From Phycisphaerales bacterium (GTDB taxonomy: Bacteria > Planctomycetota > Phycisphaerae > Phycisphaerales > SM1A02), in assembly GCA_029245245.1 (NCBI GenBank), contig JAQWPT010000022.1:40592-104591 (forward strand): a stretch of 64,000 bases of DNA. The letters run 5' to 3'. Positions 54,509 through 62,984 of this stretch are shown piece by piece. Positions within the stretch are counted from its first letter, which is position 1. Each line of letters begins with the position of its first letter. Below the pieces are notes generated by a model that had not been told where the DNA came from, did not search any database, and saw only the letters and a program-made list of their open reading frames with translations. The position numbers were made by a program, and so were the translations under genes.

Positions 54509-55454
54509 TTCGCCTCGGTCGGCGTCACCCATTCGGCTGGTCGTGGGACTGGCCGCATGGCTGTGCGTGCTGGCCTGGCTGGTCGGCGTGGTCTGGTCGG
54601 ACCGGTTCCTGCTGACCCAGTTCTGCTCCTGGATTCCCGCCATCGCCCTGGCCCCCGTGGCACTCGTGGCCGCTCTGGCCGCTCGAGCCCGCTGGTCAAC
54701 ACTGACCTGGTGCCTGGTCGCACTGTGCGTTACCGGGTGGTGGTTCCTCGTCGAGCAGCCGTGGCGGCCGGGCTCGGGTTCCAATGACGGCCTGTCCGTG
54801 CTGCAGTGGACGATGTCCCATGACAAGTCCGAACGAGTAAAGCATGCGATGTACATCGTCCAGGAGAATGCGGACATCACCATCCTGACCCATGGGTACG
54901 GGGTACGAGGCACGGAAGAAATCCGCGACTGGCTCGGCCCGGACGTGCATCCGTACAAGCTCGGCTTCTTCACGGTTCTCACCCGATTGCCGGTGCGCCA
55001 ACTGCGACCGATCGCCGCCAGCAATGACATCCATGCACGGGTGATCGAGATCGACACGACGGAACAACTCGGCCAGCCACTTCGCATTGCGGCCGTCGAT
55101 CTTCCCTCATCACTGGATCGATCCCGCTGGGACGTCGCACGCACCCTGCGAAAATGGCTGGAGGATCGCGGTGCCGGTCCGATCGATCTTGCGATCGGTG
55201 ATTTCAACATGCGCCGGGGCAGCGCCGCACTGGCGTCCATCTTTCCCGAACTCGATCATGCATGGGACCGGGCCGGCCACGGGTGGGGACCAAGCTGGAG
55301 CCGTTCCTTCCCGATCTTTCGCATCGATCACGTGCTGGTCGCCGACTGGCTCGAGGTGCTCGACTGCACGACCGCCGATCCGGGCATCGGGCGGCATCGA
55401 ACACAGCGCGTCGTCCTGTCCGGACAGCGTGCCGCAGGTGGAGATGGAAACTGA
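54483..55454 (+). CDS. Membrane endonuclease/exonuclease/phosphatase-fold protein
   Basis: The 323-residue product has three N-terminal helices, then an EEP-like domain: VLQWTMSHDKSERVKHAMYI, LAIGDFNMRRGSAALASIFP (the GDFN motif), and FRIDHVLVADWLEVLD (the D-H pair). The first metal-site glutamate is not obvious (NADITILT in place of xADxxxLQE), so activity is uncertain. The TTG at 54483 overlaps the permease gene; GTG at 54543 is an alternative. The product would sit in the membrane with the domain outside. Confidence 0.72.
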   Translation: MHPPSSHTDSPRSASPIRLVVGLAAWLCVLAWLVGVVWSDRFLLTQFCSWIPAIALAPVALVAALAARARWSTLTWCLVALCVTGWWFLVEQPWRPGSGSNDGLSVLQWTMSHDKSERVKHAMYIVQENADITILTHGYGVRGTEEIRDWLGPDVHPYKLGFFTVLTRLPVRQLRPIAASNDIHARVIEIDTTEQLGQPLRIAAVDLPSSLDRSRWDVARTLRKWLEDRGAGPIDLAIGDFNMRRGSAALASIFPELDHAWDRAGHGWGPSWSRSFPIFRIDHVLVADWLEVLDCTTADPGIGRHRTQRVVLSGQRAAGGDGN

Positions 55455-56264
55455 TCAGTCGATCAGGACGCTCGTGTTGAAGAGCTCGTGGATGAGGGTC
55501 TCGTGAGCACGAAGTTCCTCACCCATGGGGTCATCAAGCGGGAGTTGCGTAAAGAGCGTTGGATCGTCCTGCCAACGCACCGAACCATCGCCACGAAGCA
55601 CGTTCAGGCCGGTGCGGTGGTTGAAGTCGCTGCGACGACGGAGTCCGTCGGTCAGAAGAACCATTCGAGCACCCCGGTCGAACCTTCGAAGTTCGCGGGT
55701 TTCCCAGTTGATGTGACCGGCGTAGTGGTAGTTCGTGTAGATGGTGCCCGTTCCACGCTCCCAGTTCGTCACGTACCGCTCCAGGGGATTGTCGCCGGAG
55801 TGGTTGGGGCAGTAGAACGTTTCATGGGAATCAAGGTAGTGCAGGGAGTAGAGCAGGCCCAGGCCGTCCCATCCCTTGATTTCCTCCTCGCTGTCGAGGG
55901 GGAAATGCATCTTGCCATTCGGGTTGTTCCCCATGCCGCTCAAGCCGTACCGAGCCACCATCAACTCACCGGGGCGAGGAGGGTTGGACGTCAGCACCCG
56001 ACTGGTCGGAAGTTGGTTCTTGTGATCCGAACCCCACATGATCAAGGCCTGGCCAATGCTTCGCTGGTGCGAAGAACTGATGACGCGGTTGGCGTTTTCC
56101 CGGATCGATGCCAAGGTGGGAAGCAGCATTGCCGTCAGGACGCCGGTGATGGCGAGCACCACGAGCATCTCAAGAAGGCTGAAACCGTGGCGACGCACCG
56201 ACAGGCTGGTGCTGAGTCGTTCGGATCTGGTTTTCACGCATTGAATCTTCACGCGAAACCCCAC
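55455..56264 (-). CDS. Type II/IV pseudopilin-like protein (DUF1559-like)
   Basis: The 269-residue product has a prepilin signal, RRHGFSLLEMLVVLAITGVL, cleaved after the glycine and methylated at Phe. The body ends with LNVLRGDGSVRW, an H-x-x-G/DG pattern common in planctomycete pseudopilins. Cys-rich pilin loops are absent except FYCPNHSG. The start is unclear: GTG at 56264, 56252 or 56237 are possible. It ends exactly next to the EEP gene stop (55454/55455). Confidence 0.82.
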   Translation of the reverse strand: MGFRVKIQCVKTRSERLSTSLSVRRHGFSLLEMLVVLAITGVLTAMLLPTLASIRENANRVISSSHQRSIGQALIMWGSDHKNQLPTSRVLTSNPPRPGELMVARYGLSGMGNNPNGKMHFPLDSEEEIKGWDGLGLLYSLHYLDSHETFYCPNHSGDNPLERYVTNWERGTGTIYTNYHYAGHINWETRELRRFDRGARMVLLTDGLRRRSDFNHRTGLNVLRGDGSVRWQDDPTLFTQLPLDDPMGEELRAHETLIHELFNTSVLID

Positions 56265-56415
56265 TTCGGGCGCCTTGCAGGCTATCTGCCCAGATCAACG
56301 ATCTGGGACATGGCAAGGGCCCACCCACCGGCTTGAACCCTCCGTGAACAACTACGCTGCCCACTAAGGTCTATGCGGTGGAAACGACCCAAACCTATCA
56401 AACAGACTATAGGAA

Positions 56416-56433
56416 AGAGCCCTTTTAGAGCCC
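56416..56433. repeat. Direct repeat AGAGCCC, 11-base period
   Basis: Two copies of AGAGCCC (56416-56422 and 56427-56433) are separated by TTTT, so they are one helical turn apart. This spacing is typical of regulator binding sites in promoters. Function is not known. Confidence 0.4.
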
Positions 56434-56488
56434 GATAAACCCCACGAACCGTATAGAATTCGATATTCCTAGTGCTGAAATGGCTTTG

Positions 56489-56510
56489 GAGGTGTTAAAA
56501 CCTCATTTTT
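56489..56510 (+). terminator. Weak hairpin plus T-run in sigma factor leader
   Basis: GAGGT (56489-56493) pairs with ACCTC (56500-56504) around a six-base loop, followed by ATTTTTG. It resembles a weak intrinsic terminator or attenuator and lies 66 bases upstream of the sigma factor start. Confidence 0.35.
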
Positions 56511-56575
56511 GCACCTTTGAACGGAACCAACAGTGTTCCCCACGCGAATGGTGGGCTGTCAGGAGAGTGGAGGAT

Positions 56576-57145
56576 ATGGACCAACAGGACCTGATGCTGA
56601 TGCATCGTGTCGCGGTTGGCGATGAGCAGGCCGTAGAGCAGCTCTACGACCAATTCGGGGGTCTGGTCTACAAGGTAGCCAGACAACTACTCCCGACCCA
56701 AGCCGAGGCTGAGGATGCCGTACAGGACATCTTCGTGAGGCTCTGGCAGACAGCGGATCGGTTTGATCCGCGGCGAGCCCGCTTGGTGACCTGGGTCATG
56801 CTGATCGCCCGACGGCATCTGATCGACCAGTTGCGTCGCAAGTCCGTGCGGCCCAAGCCTTCCCTCCTTGACGAGGACCTGACCGAAGAAGTACGAACCA
56901 GAGAACCTGGACTCAAGACCCAGACCGATGAAAGGAATACGGAACTCAGGCGGCAACTTGCGAAACTACCTGAACTGCAGCGGATCGTAATCGAACGGTC
57001 CTACCTCCAGGGGTATACCCTCCGGGAGGTCAGCCAGCAGCTCGACACGCCACTGGGAACTGTAAAGTCGGCATTGAGCCGGGGACTGAACAAACTCAGA
57101 GATCATGCACAGAGTGAACCGAACGCGGATTGGGCCGCATCTTGA
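56576..57145 (+). CDS. ECF-type RNA polymerase sigma factor (SigK/RskA-type)
   Basis: The 189-residue product has region 2 (EQLYDQFGGLVYKVARQLLP, QAEAEDAVQDIFVRLWQTAD, TWVMLIARRHLIDQLRRK) and region 4 (LPELQRIVIERSYLQGYTLR, QLDTPLGTVKSALSRGLNKL). It resembles SigK-type ECF factors whose partner is a membrane anti-sigma factor. ATG at 56576 lies close behind GGAGG and AGGAG. The partner follows 48 bases later. Confidence 0.9.
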   Translation: MDQQDLMLMHRVAVGDEQAVEQLYDQFGGLVYKVARQLLPTQAEAEDAVQDIFVRLWQTADRFDPRRARLVTWVMLIARRHLIDQLRRKSVRPKPSLLDEDLTEEVRTREPGLKTQTDERNTELRRQLAKLPELQRIVIERSYLQGYTLREVSQQLDTPLGTVKSALSRGLNKLRDHAQSEPNADWAAS

Positions 57146-57193
57146 GTCCTGCCGCATCACCTGAGCAGCACAACGATTGAATGGAATCACTGG

Positions 57194-58030
57194 ATGACTT
57201 CACGAACACACGTCACGATGAACGAACTGGTTGAACTGGCCACCCTCGACGCCTTCGGGCTCCTTCCGGCTGCAGATGCCGTCAAGTTCGAACAAGCCTT
57301 CATGACCGCCTCGTCCGAGGTACAGGCCGAGGTGCGCCGCATTCAGGCGGATCTTGCCGCCGACTCGAGTTCCTTCGATGACGAAGTGCCCTCGGCTGCC
57401 CTCCGGCAGCGCGTGCTTGATGCCGTGGCCCAGACCATCGAATCCGAAGTGGAGCGACTCGCGCCTCTGGCCACCATCGGCAACAAGGACATGGTCGCGA
57501 CCGGCTACCAGGCCGGCGCACCCACTCCGCAGAACAGTGGACTCCTTGCGTCCGTCTGGACATGGCGGATGGCCGCACTGATCATGTTCGGTGTCGTTGT
57601 CACCCTCGCGGTCTTCAACGCCACATCGAACCGCGAAGCATCGATGCTCGCCACCACCTACACGACTCTCAACACGCTCGATGAACTCGAGGACCAGTTC
57701 GGCCCCCAGTTCACCGAGTTCGTCAACAATCCAAACTGCCGGCAGTACTACCTGAGTTCGACCAGCGGAACGGGCATGATCCGGGTCGCAATCAACGAGC
57801 GAACCAACACTGCCTTCGTTCTGGGCCTCGATCTGGACGCAAACATGGCAAACAGCCAGCTTCGCATCGTTGCCACCGATGGGTCGAGCCAGCCACTGGC
57901 CATGCTCGAGCCGAAGGAAGGCTTCGTGGGGCAGGCCATCACCTCCGTCGACATGAGCCTCTTCGCCGCCAACTTCGATCGTATTGAACTGGTCGATTCC
58001 AATGGCCAGGTGCTCTTCCGCAGCGCCTGA
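57194..58030 (+). CDS. Membrane anti-sigma factor, RskA-like
   Basis: The 278-residue product has an N-terminal cytoplasmic domain with ATLDAFGLLPAADAVKFEQA, like the anti-sigma start of RskA (A-x-Y-A-L-x-x-L). It has one membrane helix near residues 120-140 (MAALIMFGVVVTLAVFNAT). The extracytoplasmic domain has MIRVAINERTNTAFVLGLDL and FDRIELVDSNGQVLF, the RskA C-terminal pattern. It pairs with the sigma gene before it. A terminator follows at 58061. Confidence 0.82.
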   Translation: MTSRTHVTMNELVELATLDAFGLLPAADAVKFEQAFMTASSEVQAEVRRIQADLAADSSSFDDEVPSAALRQRVLDAVAQTIESEVERLAPLATIGNKDMVATGYQAGAPTPQNSGLLASVWTWRMAALIMFGVVVTLAVFNATSNREASMLATTYTTLNTLDELEDQFGPQFTEFVNNPNCRQYYLSSTSGTGMIRVAINERTNTAFVLGLDLDANMANSQLRIVATDGSSQPLAMLEPKEGFVGQAITSVDMSLFAANFDRIELVDSNGQVLFRSA

Positions 58031-58060
58031 ATCGCGGCGACCATCCCCCCGATTGAATCC

Positions 58061-58091
58061 AACCGGATCGGCTCATGCCGGTCCGGTTTTT
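58061..58091 (+). terminator. Intrinsic terminator after anti-sigma gene
   Basis: AACCGGA and CGGC (58061-58072) pair with GCCG and TCCGGTT (58077-58088) around TCAT, with one mismatch, followed by TTTT. It would end the sigma/anti-sigma transcript. The convergent ABC-F gene ends just after it. Confidence 0.75.
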
Positions 58092-58102
58092 CAATTTCAG
58101 GC

Positions 58103-60028
58103 TCAGGCTTCGTCTGCCCGGCGCTCCCACTCGGCATGCAATGGCGACAACTCGCTCTCGATGCCGGCACGTTCCCTGGACAGCACCTTGACCTTGTCCC
58201 CGTCGCCATAGACCTCCGGCTTGATCAACTCGGCATCGATCTCCGCCCGGCGGTGCTCGTGCTGCTCGATCCGTCGCTCCAGGTCGCGGAGGGACATCGA
58301 CTGGATGGGGTCGGTCCCGTCCGGAACCGGCCGCCGCGGCTTCTTCTTCGGCGGAGGTGAAGGAGCAGTGTTCGATTCCGGCTTCTGTACACCAGATCCG
58401 GCATCGCCTTCCAACCAGCCATCCACGTCGTGCACGATGCGGCTCGTTCCCTCCCCGTCAAGCACCAACAGAGTCGTACACGTTGCCGAGAGCAGGGCAC
58501 GATCATGACTGATCAGCATCATCGTGCCGGTAAAGGGGCCGCCCACGGACAGCACCTGCTCCAGCCGCTCCGCTGAAGCGATGTCCAGGTGATTTGTCGG
58601 TTCATCCAGCACCAGCAGGTTGTGCCCACCAGCCACGATGCCCGCAAGGACGGCACGGGATCGTTCCCCGCCGGAGAGCGAACCCAGTTGCTGCTCCTGT
58701 GTGGCGCCACTGAAGAGAAACGCTCCGGCAAGATCACGGGCCTGCTGCTCCGATGCCGGACTCCCGTGCGAACGGGACAACTCGGACTGCAGGTACTCCC
58801 AGACTTCCAGCGTGGCATCGAGGTGGCCATGCGTCTGCCGGTACCACCCGATGTTCAGTCGACTTCCGAGCCGCACGCTCCCCGTATCCGGCTCCACTTC
58901 GCCCAACAGGCAACGGGCCAGTGTCGTCTTGCCGCTGCCGTTGGGGCCGACGATGCCGATGCGCTCACCTCGCTGGATGGACAGGTCCATGTCCTTGAAG
59001 AGGCTGTCCCCGTCCCATGCCACCGAGATGCCCTCGGCCTGCACCACCTGGTCCCCGCTTCGCTGCGTCTGCGGCAACTGCAGGTTCATCACCGCCTGCG
59101 CTCGATCGGGCTCGACGACGTGCTCCTGCTTGAAGCGATCCAGCCTGGCCTCCCGGCCTCGCGCCTGCTTGGCCCGCTGACCCGCCTTGTACTTGCGAAT
59201 GAAAGCCTCCTCGCGACGAACACGATCGAGATTCTTCTCGTGCACGCGTTGCGCGGTCAGATCCTGCTGCGATCTCTGCTCCAGATAGTGGGAATACGGT
59301 CCCGTGTAGTCACGAAGCTGCGTATTGGCCAGTTCGATGGTCCGGCTGCAGGCACGTTCCAGCAACCACCGATCATGGCTGACAAGGATGATCGCACCAC
59401 GGAACTCCTCGGTGAGAAACCCCTCGAGCCATCGACGGCCATCGATGTCCAGGTGGTTGGTGGGCTCATCGAGCAGGAGCAGATCGGGCTCCTCCAGAAG
59501 CAGTTGCGCCAAGGCAAGGCGAGCCTGTTCTCCGCCGGACAGCGTGATCGCCGGTTGATTGAACTGTTCATCCCGGAACCCGAGCCCGTGCAGGGTGGCG
59601 TCGATCCTGTGATCGACGACCCATCCCCCGGCGGCTTCCATTCGTCCCTCGAGATCACCCTGCTGCTTCATCAACTTGTCCAGCTCACCGCCCTGCGCAT
59701 CCGCCATTGCTTCGTACGTGGCCTCGAGTTTGGCCCGCAGTTCCTCGAGCACGCTGAATGCAGACGCCGCGGCGTCTCGAACCGTCATGCCCGGATCGAA
59801 CGTGTGTTCCTGGGCGAGTGAGCCGATGCGAATTCCGCGGGCACGATCCACCCGCCCCTGATCCGGTTGTTCCCGTCCCTCGATCAGCGAGAGCAACGTG
59901 GTCTTTCCGCACCCGTTGCGACCGACGAGACCGATGCGTTCTCCAGGCTCGAAACTGGTGGAAACACCATCGAGCACCACGGTGTGGCCACGACGGCAGA
60001 ACAGGCTGGAACACGACAGGAGGGGCAT
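58103..60028 (-). CDS. ABC-F family ATPase (Uup/YheS-like)
   Basis: ABC-F proteins act on ribosomes or in DNA repair and have no membrane domain. The 641-residue product has two ABC domains: GRNGCGKTTLLSLI with LSGGEQARLALAQL and LLLLDEPTNHLDID, then GPNGSGKTTLARCL with LSGGERSRAVLAGI and LLVLDEPTNHLDIA. The inter-domain linker carries YHYLEQRSQ-like and RVRREEAFIRKYKAGQRAKQ. A C-terminal coiled coil follows (residues 565-640) as in Uup. ATG at 60028 is chosen over an upstream GTG. Confidence 0.92.
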   Translation of the reverse strand: MPLLSCSSLFCRRGHTVVLDGVSTSFEPGERIGLVGRNGCGKTTLLSLIEGREQPDQGRVDRARGIRIGSLAQEHTFDPGMTVRDAAASAFSVLEELRAKLEATYEAMADAQGGELDKLMKQQGDLEGRMEAAGGWVVDHRIDATLHGLGFRDEQFNQPAITLSGGEQARLALAQLLLEEPDLLLLDEPTNHLDIDGRRWLEGFLTEEFRGAIILVSHDRWLLERACSRTIELANTQLRDYTGPYSHYLEQRSQQDLTAQRVHEKNLDRVRREEAFIRKYKAGQRAKQARGREARLDRFKQEHVVEPDRAQAVMNLQLPQTQRSGDQVVQAEGISVAWDGDSLFKDMDLSIQRGERIGIVGPNGSGKTTLARCLLGEVEPDTGSVRLGSRLNIGWYRQTHGHLDATLEVWEYLQSELSRSHGSPASEQQARDLAGAFLFSGATQEQQLGSLSGGERSRAVLAGIVAGGHNLLVLDEPTNHLDIASAERLEQVLSVGGPFTGTMMLISHDRALLSATCTTLLVLDGEGTSRIVHDVDGWLEGDAGSGVQKPESNTAPSPPPKKKPRRPVPDGTDPIQSMSLRDLERRIEQHEHRRAEIDAELIKPEVYGDGDKVKVLSRERAGIESELSPLHAEWERRADEA

Positions 60029-60132
60029 GGAGCCAGCCAGTGTACCGCTCCACCCCCCCACCGCGGTTGGTCCACGACGCGTGGGAACCTATGCTGTGCG
60101 CAGACACCACACCTCACCTGGAATCGACTCGC

Positions 60133-60654
60133 ATGAACCACCGCGCACTCTGGGCCCCCTGGCGACTCGCCTACCTGCAGGATTGTGACGAGGCCAGCGG
60201 TGATATCGATCGCACCGCAGCGAGGCAGCACTTCCTGGAGGCATACTGGTCGAGTCCCGGAGACGATGAAGCGAACTTCGTGATCCATCGCAACGACCAC
60301 GGCATGGTGCTTCTGAACCGATACCCCTATTCCAATGGGCACCTACTCGTGGCCCTTGGAGAAGGCCGGCCAACAGTGCTGGACTACGACCCCCCTCAGC
60401 GTGCCGCCTTCTGGGCGCTCATCGAACACGCGACGGATCTGCTGCAACGGGCCCTCGAACCCCAGGGAATCAATTTCGGAATCAACCAGGGTCGAGCGGC
60501 CGGGGCCGGTATTCCCGGGCACCTCCACGCCCACCTCGTTCCCCGCTGGGAAGGCGACACCAACTTCATGACGGTCACCGGGGGCACCCGGGTCATTCCA
60601 GCCAGCCTTGAAGACATGACCGAGCTGCTGCGGAAGACCAACCTGGGATCCTGA
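60133..60654 (+). CDS. HIT-family nucleotide hydrolase/transferase
   Basis: HIT proteins act on nucleotide phosphoanhydrides such as Ap4A. The 173-residue product opens with LWAPWRLAYLQ, a start shared by Ap4A phosphorylase-like HIT proteins. It has NRYPYSNGHLLVAL and the histidine triad GHLHAHLVPRWEGDTNFM. ATG at 60133 is the family start. A structured-looking intergenic segment follows directly. Confidence 0.92.
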   Translation: MNHRALWAPWRLAYLQDCDEASGDIDRTAARQHFLEAYWSSPGDDEANFVIHRNDHGMVLLNRYPYSNGHLLVALGEGRPTVLDYDPPQRAAFWALIEHATDLLQRALEPQGINFGINQGRAAGAGIPGHLHAHLVPRWEGDTNFMTVTGGTRVIPASLEDMTELLRKTNLGS

Positions 60655-60905
60655 ACGACGGCGGCCGGGAATTCCGACGGGTCCGCCACGGAGCGTGGCC
60701 CTTGGACCTCGCTCCGCTCGTCCGGGGAAGTGCTCGAACCCCAATTCAATGTGGGCTCGCGACTCGACGTTCCCGGCCTTCCACGCACCCGGAGGGGAGG
60801 CATGGCCATCGACGCGTGCTCGACGATCCCAGGGGATTAAGCAGGAACGAGCAAGGTCCCGTGACGATTGACGAACCCGCGGGAATTCCCGGCCGTCGGC
60901 TTCAC
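60655..60905. ncRNA. Candidate structured RNA, strand unknown
   Basis: This gene-free segment is bracketed by long complementary arms: CGACGG plus CCGGGAATTCC (60656-60675, three-base bulge) against GGAATTCCCGGCCGTCG (60882-60898). Inside are a nested hairpin at 60680-60708 (GGTCC...GGACC around CCACG...CGTGG) and GGGG/CCCC at 60724-60742. I could not match it to RNase P RNA, SRP RNA, tmRNA or 6S RNA, and no T-run marks an end. It may be an RNA gene or only a folded 3' flank of the HIT gene. Confidence 0.3.
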
Positions 60906-61062
60906 CATACCACGCACCAGGAACCCGGGAGAGGCCCAAATACCTTTCAATTCAGCCATGCAAGCCCTTCGTTGACAAGGGCCGACCCTCCGGGGACACT
61001 GTTGCGTCACCCCCTCTGCCGAGCACGGCAGCAGACAAAGTTCAGTTGCTGGAGAAGCACCC
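60906..61062. other. Upstream flank of small lipoprotein gene
   Basis: I see no gene in this stretch, which with 60655-60905 makes a 408-base gap between the HIT gene and the lipoprotein gene. It should hold the promoter and ribosome site (GGAG 10 bases before 61063). A 9-base direct repeat, CCACGCACC, occurs at 60781 and near 60911. Confidence 0.45.
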
Positions 61063-61344
61063 ATGAAGCGTATCGCCCTGTCCGTGGCCCCCGTCACTCT
61101 CGCGCTGGTCCTCTCCGGATGCAACAATCCGAACAATGTCAGTTACTCGGGTATCACCAGCAACCTCTCGCCGGAGATGGCGGGACTCTCCCAGCGGCCC
61201 GTCGACCAGCACACGGATCTCGCCGTCACGAACAACCAGAATCTCCGGATGTTCAATGATGACATCGGTCGAGTGTTCTACACCAACCATGCCAGCACAC
61301 TGAGCCCGTACCCAGTCACGAACCTCAGTGGCTCCCCGGAATAA
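61063..61344 (+). CDS. Small predicted lipoprotein
   Basis: The 93-residue product has a lipoprotein signal (RIALSVAPVTLALVLSGC, lipobox LSGC). The mature part is rich in Asn and Ser, with VSYSGITSNLSPEMAGLSQR and NLRMFNDDIGRVFYTNHAST. It has no known family. GGAG lies at a good distance before the ATG. It is likely exported to a membrane face and stands alone in its own unit. Confidence 0.65.
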   Translation: MKRIALSVAPVTLALVLSGCNNPNNVSYSGITSNLSPEMAGLSQRPVDQHTDLAVTNNQNLRMFNDDIGRVFYTNHASTLSPYPVTNLSGSPE

Positions 61345-61452
61345 ACCCTCATTGAATGAGCACTTCGATCAACCACCGATCCCGGTGTGTCGTGCATCGT
61401 GCACCAAGGCGGGATTGGAGTGGTCGTGCCTGAACTGCAGTCCGGGCTTCTG

Positions 61453-62799
61453 ATGCCGTTCAGCGCCATGCGTTCGGCACTTCAATCCTTTCTTCCAAGC
61501 AGCATGCCCTACCTCTCGCGTGCGATCTACGCCCGTGAGCTGCCGGCCTGGGCGCTCCTGCCGGTCATGACGGGGGTGCTTGAGGGCGGCGTCGTCGGGG
61601 TCATCGTCAAGAAGCTCTACGAGGGCGTCGTCTCCGACGAGTTGCTCAACCTCGTGGTGGCCCTGCTGACGGGACTTGGGGCGATCGCCAACATGCTGAG
61701 TTTCGCCTGGGCCGCGATCAGCCACGGGCGGCACAAGATCAGGCTCCTGGTGATCCTGCAGATCGCATGCGGAATCTGCACCATTCTGCCCGCGATCGCA
61801 TCGACGAACCACCTCGGAATGTGGCTGTTCGTCGGCGGCGTGGTTGGGGCCCGGGTGTGCTGGTCGGGCGTGATCACCCTTCGATCCACCGTGTGGGCGG
61901 CAAACTACCCACGGATCGTCCGAGCCCGCATGGCGGGCAAACTCGCAACCATCCAGGCGCTCGTACTGGCGGGAATCAGCTGGGCCATCGGATCCCTGAT
62001 GGACTGGAATCAGGAGGCGTACCACTGGGCCTATCCGGCCGCCGCGTGCATCGGCTTTCTCGGCACGCTGGCCTACAGCAGAATCCGGATGCGCGGACAT
62101 GCCGCGATGCTTCGCCAGGAACGAACGATGTCCGAAGGCGCCGATCCATTGCGGCCATCGATCAATCCGCTGCAGATGCTCCGACTGCTGCGCAGCGACA
62201 TGAACTACACGCGTTTCATGGCCTGCCAGTTCCTGCTGGGAACCGGAAACATGATGGTCACCGCACCGCTGATCATCGTGCTCACGAGCATCTACGACAT
62301 GGACTACGTGCAGGCGATCTCGATCATGACGACGATCCCGATTCTCGTCATGCCCCTGTCGATCCCCTTCTGGTCCAGCCTCCTCGACCGGGTCCACATC
62401 ATCCGGTTTCGATCCGTGCATTCCTGGATCTTCGTGCTCACCACCCTCATCCTCGCCGCAAGCGTAGGAACCGGTTGGCTGGCCGGTCTCTGGATCGCGG
62501 CGGTCATCCGTGGCATCGCATTCGGAGGCGGCGTGCTGGCCTGGAACCTCGGCCACCATGACTTCTCGACCGTGGCCTCCTCCTCGAGCTACATGGGGGT
62601 CCACGTCACCCTGACCGGACTGCGCGGCCTTCTGGCGCCCTTCCTCGGCGTCCTGCTCTACGAAGCCCTCCTCGACACCGATCCGACCGGCTGGATCGTG
62701 TTCAGCATCGCCCTGATTCTGGTCACCGCCGGTGCCTCCGGATTCGTCATCCTCGCCAGAGGCCTCCAGGGGGCTTCCAAGCCTGAAATACAGGGCTGA
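61453..62799 (+). CDS. MFS-type permease
   Basis: The 448-residue product has about twelve hydrophobic helices, such as LLNLVVALLTGLGAIANMLS, LGMWLFVGGVVGARVCWSGV, FMACQFLLGTGNMMVTAPLI and GWIVFSIALILVTAGASGFV. A basic loop sits between halves (about 215-245). The fold suggests the major facilitator superfamily, but the substrate is unknown. The start is uncertain: ATG at 61453 is used here, and the frame is open back to GTG at 61387. Confidence 0.75.
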   Translation: MPFSAMRSALQSFLPSSMPYLSRAIYARELPAWALLPVMTGVLEGGVVGVIVKKLYEGVVSDELLNLVVALLTGLGAIANMLSFAWAAISHGRHKIRLLVILQIACGICTILPAIASTNHLGMWLFVGGVVGARVCWSGVITLRSTVWAANYPRIVRARMAGKLATIQALVLAGISWAIGSLMDWNQEAYHWAYPAAACIGFLGTLAYSRIRMRGHAAMLRQERTMSEGADPLRPSINPLQMLRLLRSDMNYTRFMACQFLLGTGNMMVTAPLIIVLTSIYDMDYVQAISIMTTIPILVMPLSIPFWSSLLDRVHIIRFRSVHSWIFVLTTLILAASVGTGWLAGLWIAAVIRGIAFGGGVLAWNLGHHDFSTVASSSSYMGVHVTLTGLRGLLAPFLGVLLYEALLDTDPTGWIVFSIALILVTAGASGFVILARGLQGASKPEIQG

Positions 62800-62984
62800 C
62801 GAGTCTGCAATCCTCTCCAGTTCAGCTCCGGGACCGGCTATACTGCTCGATTCAAGACGGCGGAACTCCGCCGGCTTCGAGGTGGTTTCCAGGCAGCGAG
62901 CCTGAGCCTCGAACCCCGGCTTGGTCCTCAACCCTGCGTACCGTGGCACGCACCCCTCCGCCCGTCCAGCCGCACTGAACCACC

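Larger units (their letters stand above)
56265..56575. other. 311-base AT-rich divergent intergenic region
   Basis: It lies between the pseudopilin gene (minus) and the second ECF sigma gene (plus) and has no coding frame I trust. It is much more AT-rich than its surroundings and should hold both promoters. It contains a direct repeat at 56416-56433 and a small hairpin at 56489-56510. Possible -10-like stretches (TATAGT on minus near 56405, TATAGAAT on plus near 56452) have no good -35 boxes. Confidence 0.5.

Noticed and set aside
60724..60745. A tRNA T-arm-like string (GGTTCGAG on the minus strand)
   Set aside because: The stem does not pair as a T-arm, and no acceptor, D-arm or anticodon arm can be built around it.
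61369..62949. A 526-codon open frame on the minus strand
   Set aside because: It lies across the MFS gene and has a Gly/Asp/His-rich composition with no domain. The plus-strand frame has clear membrane helices.
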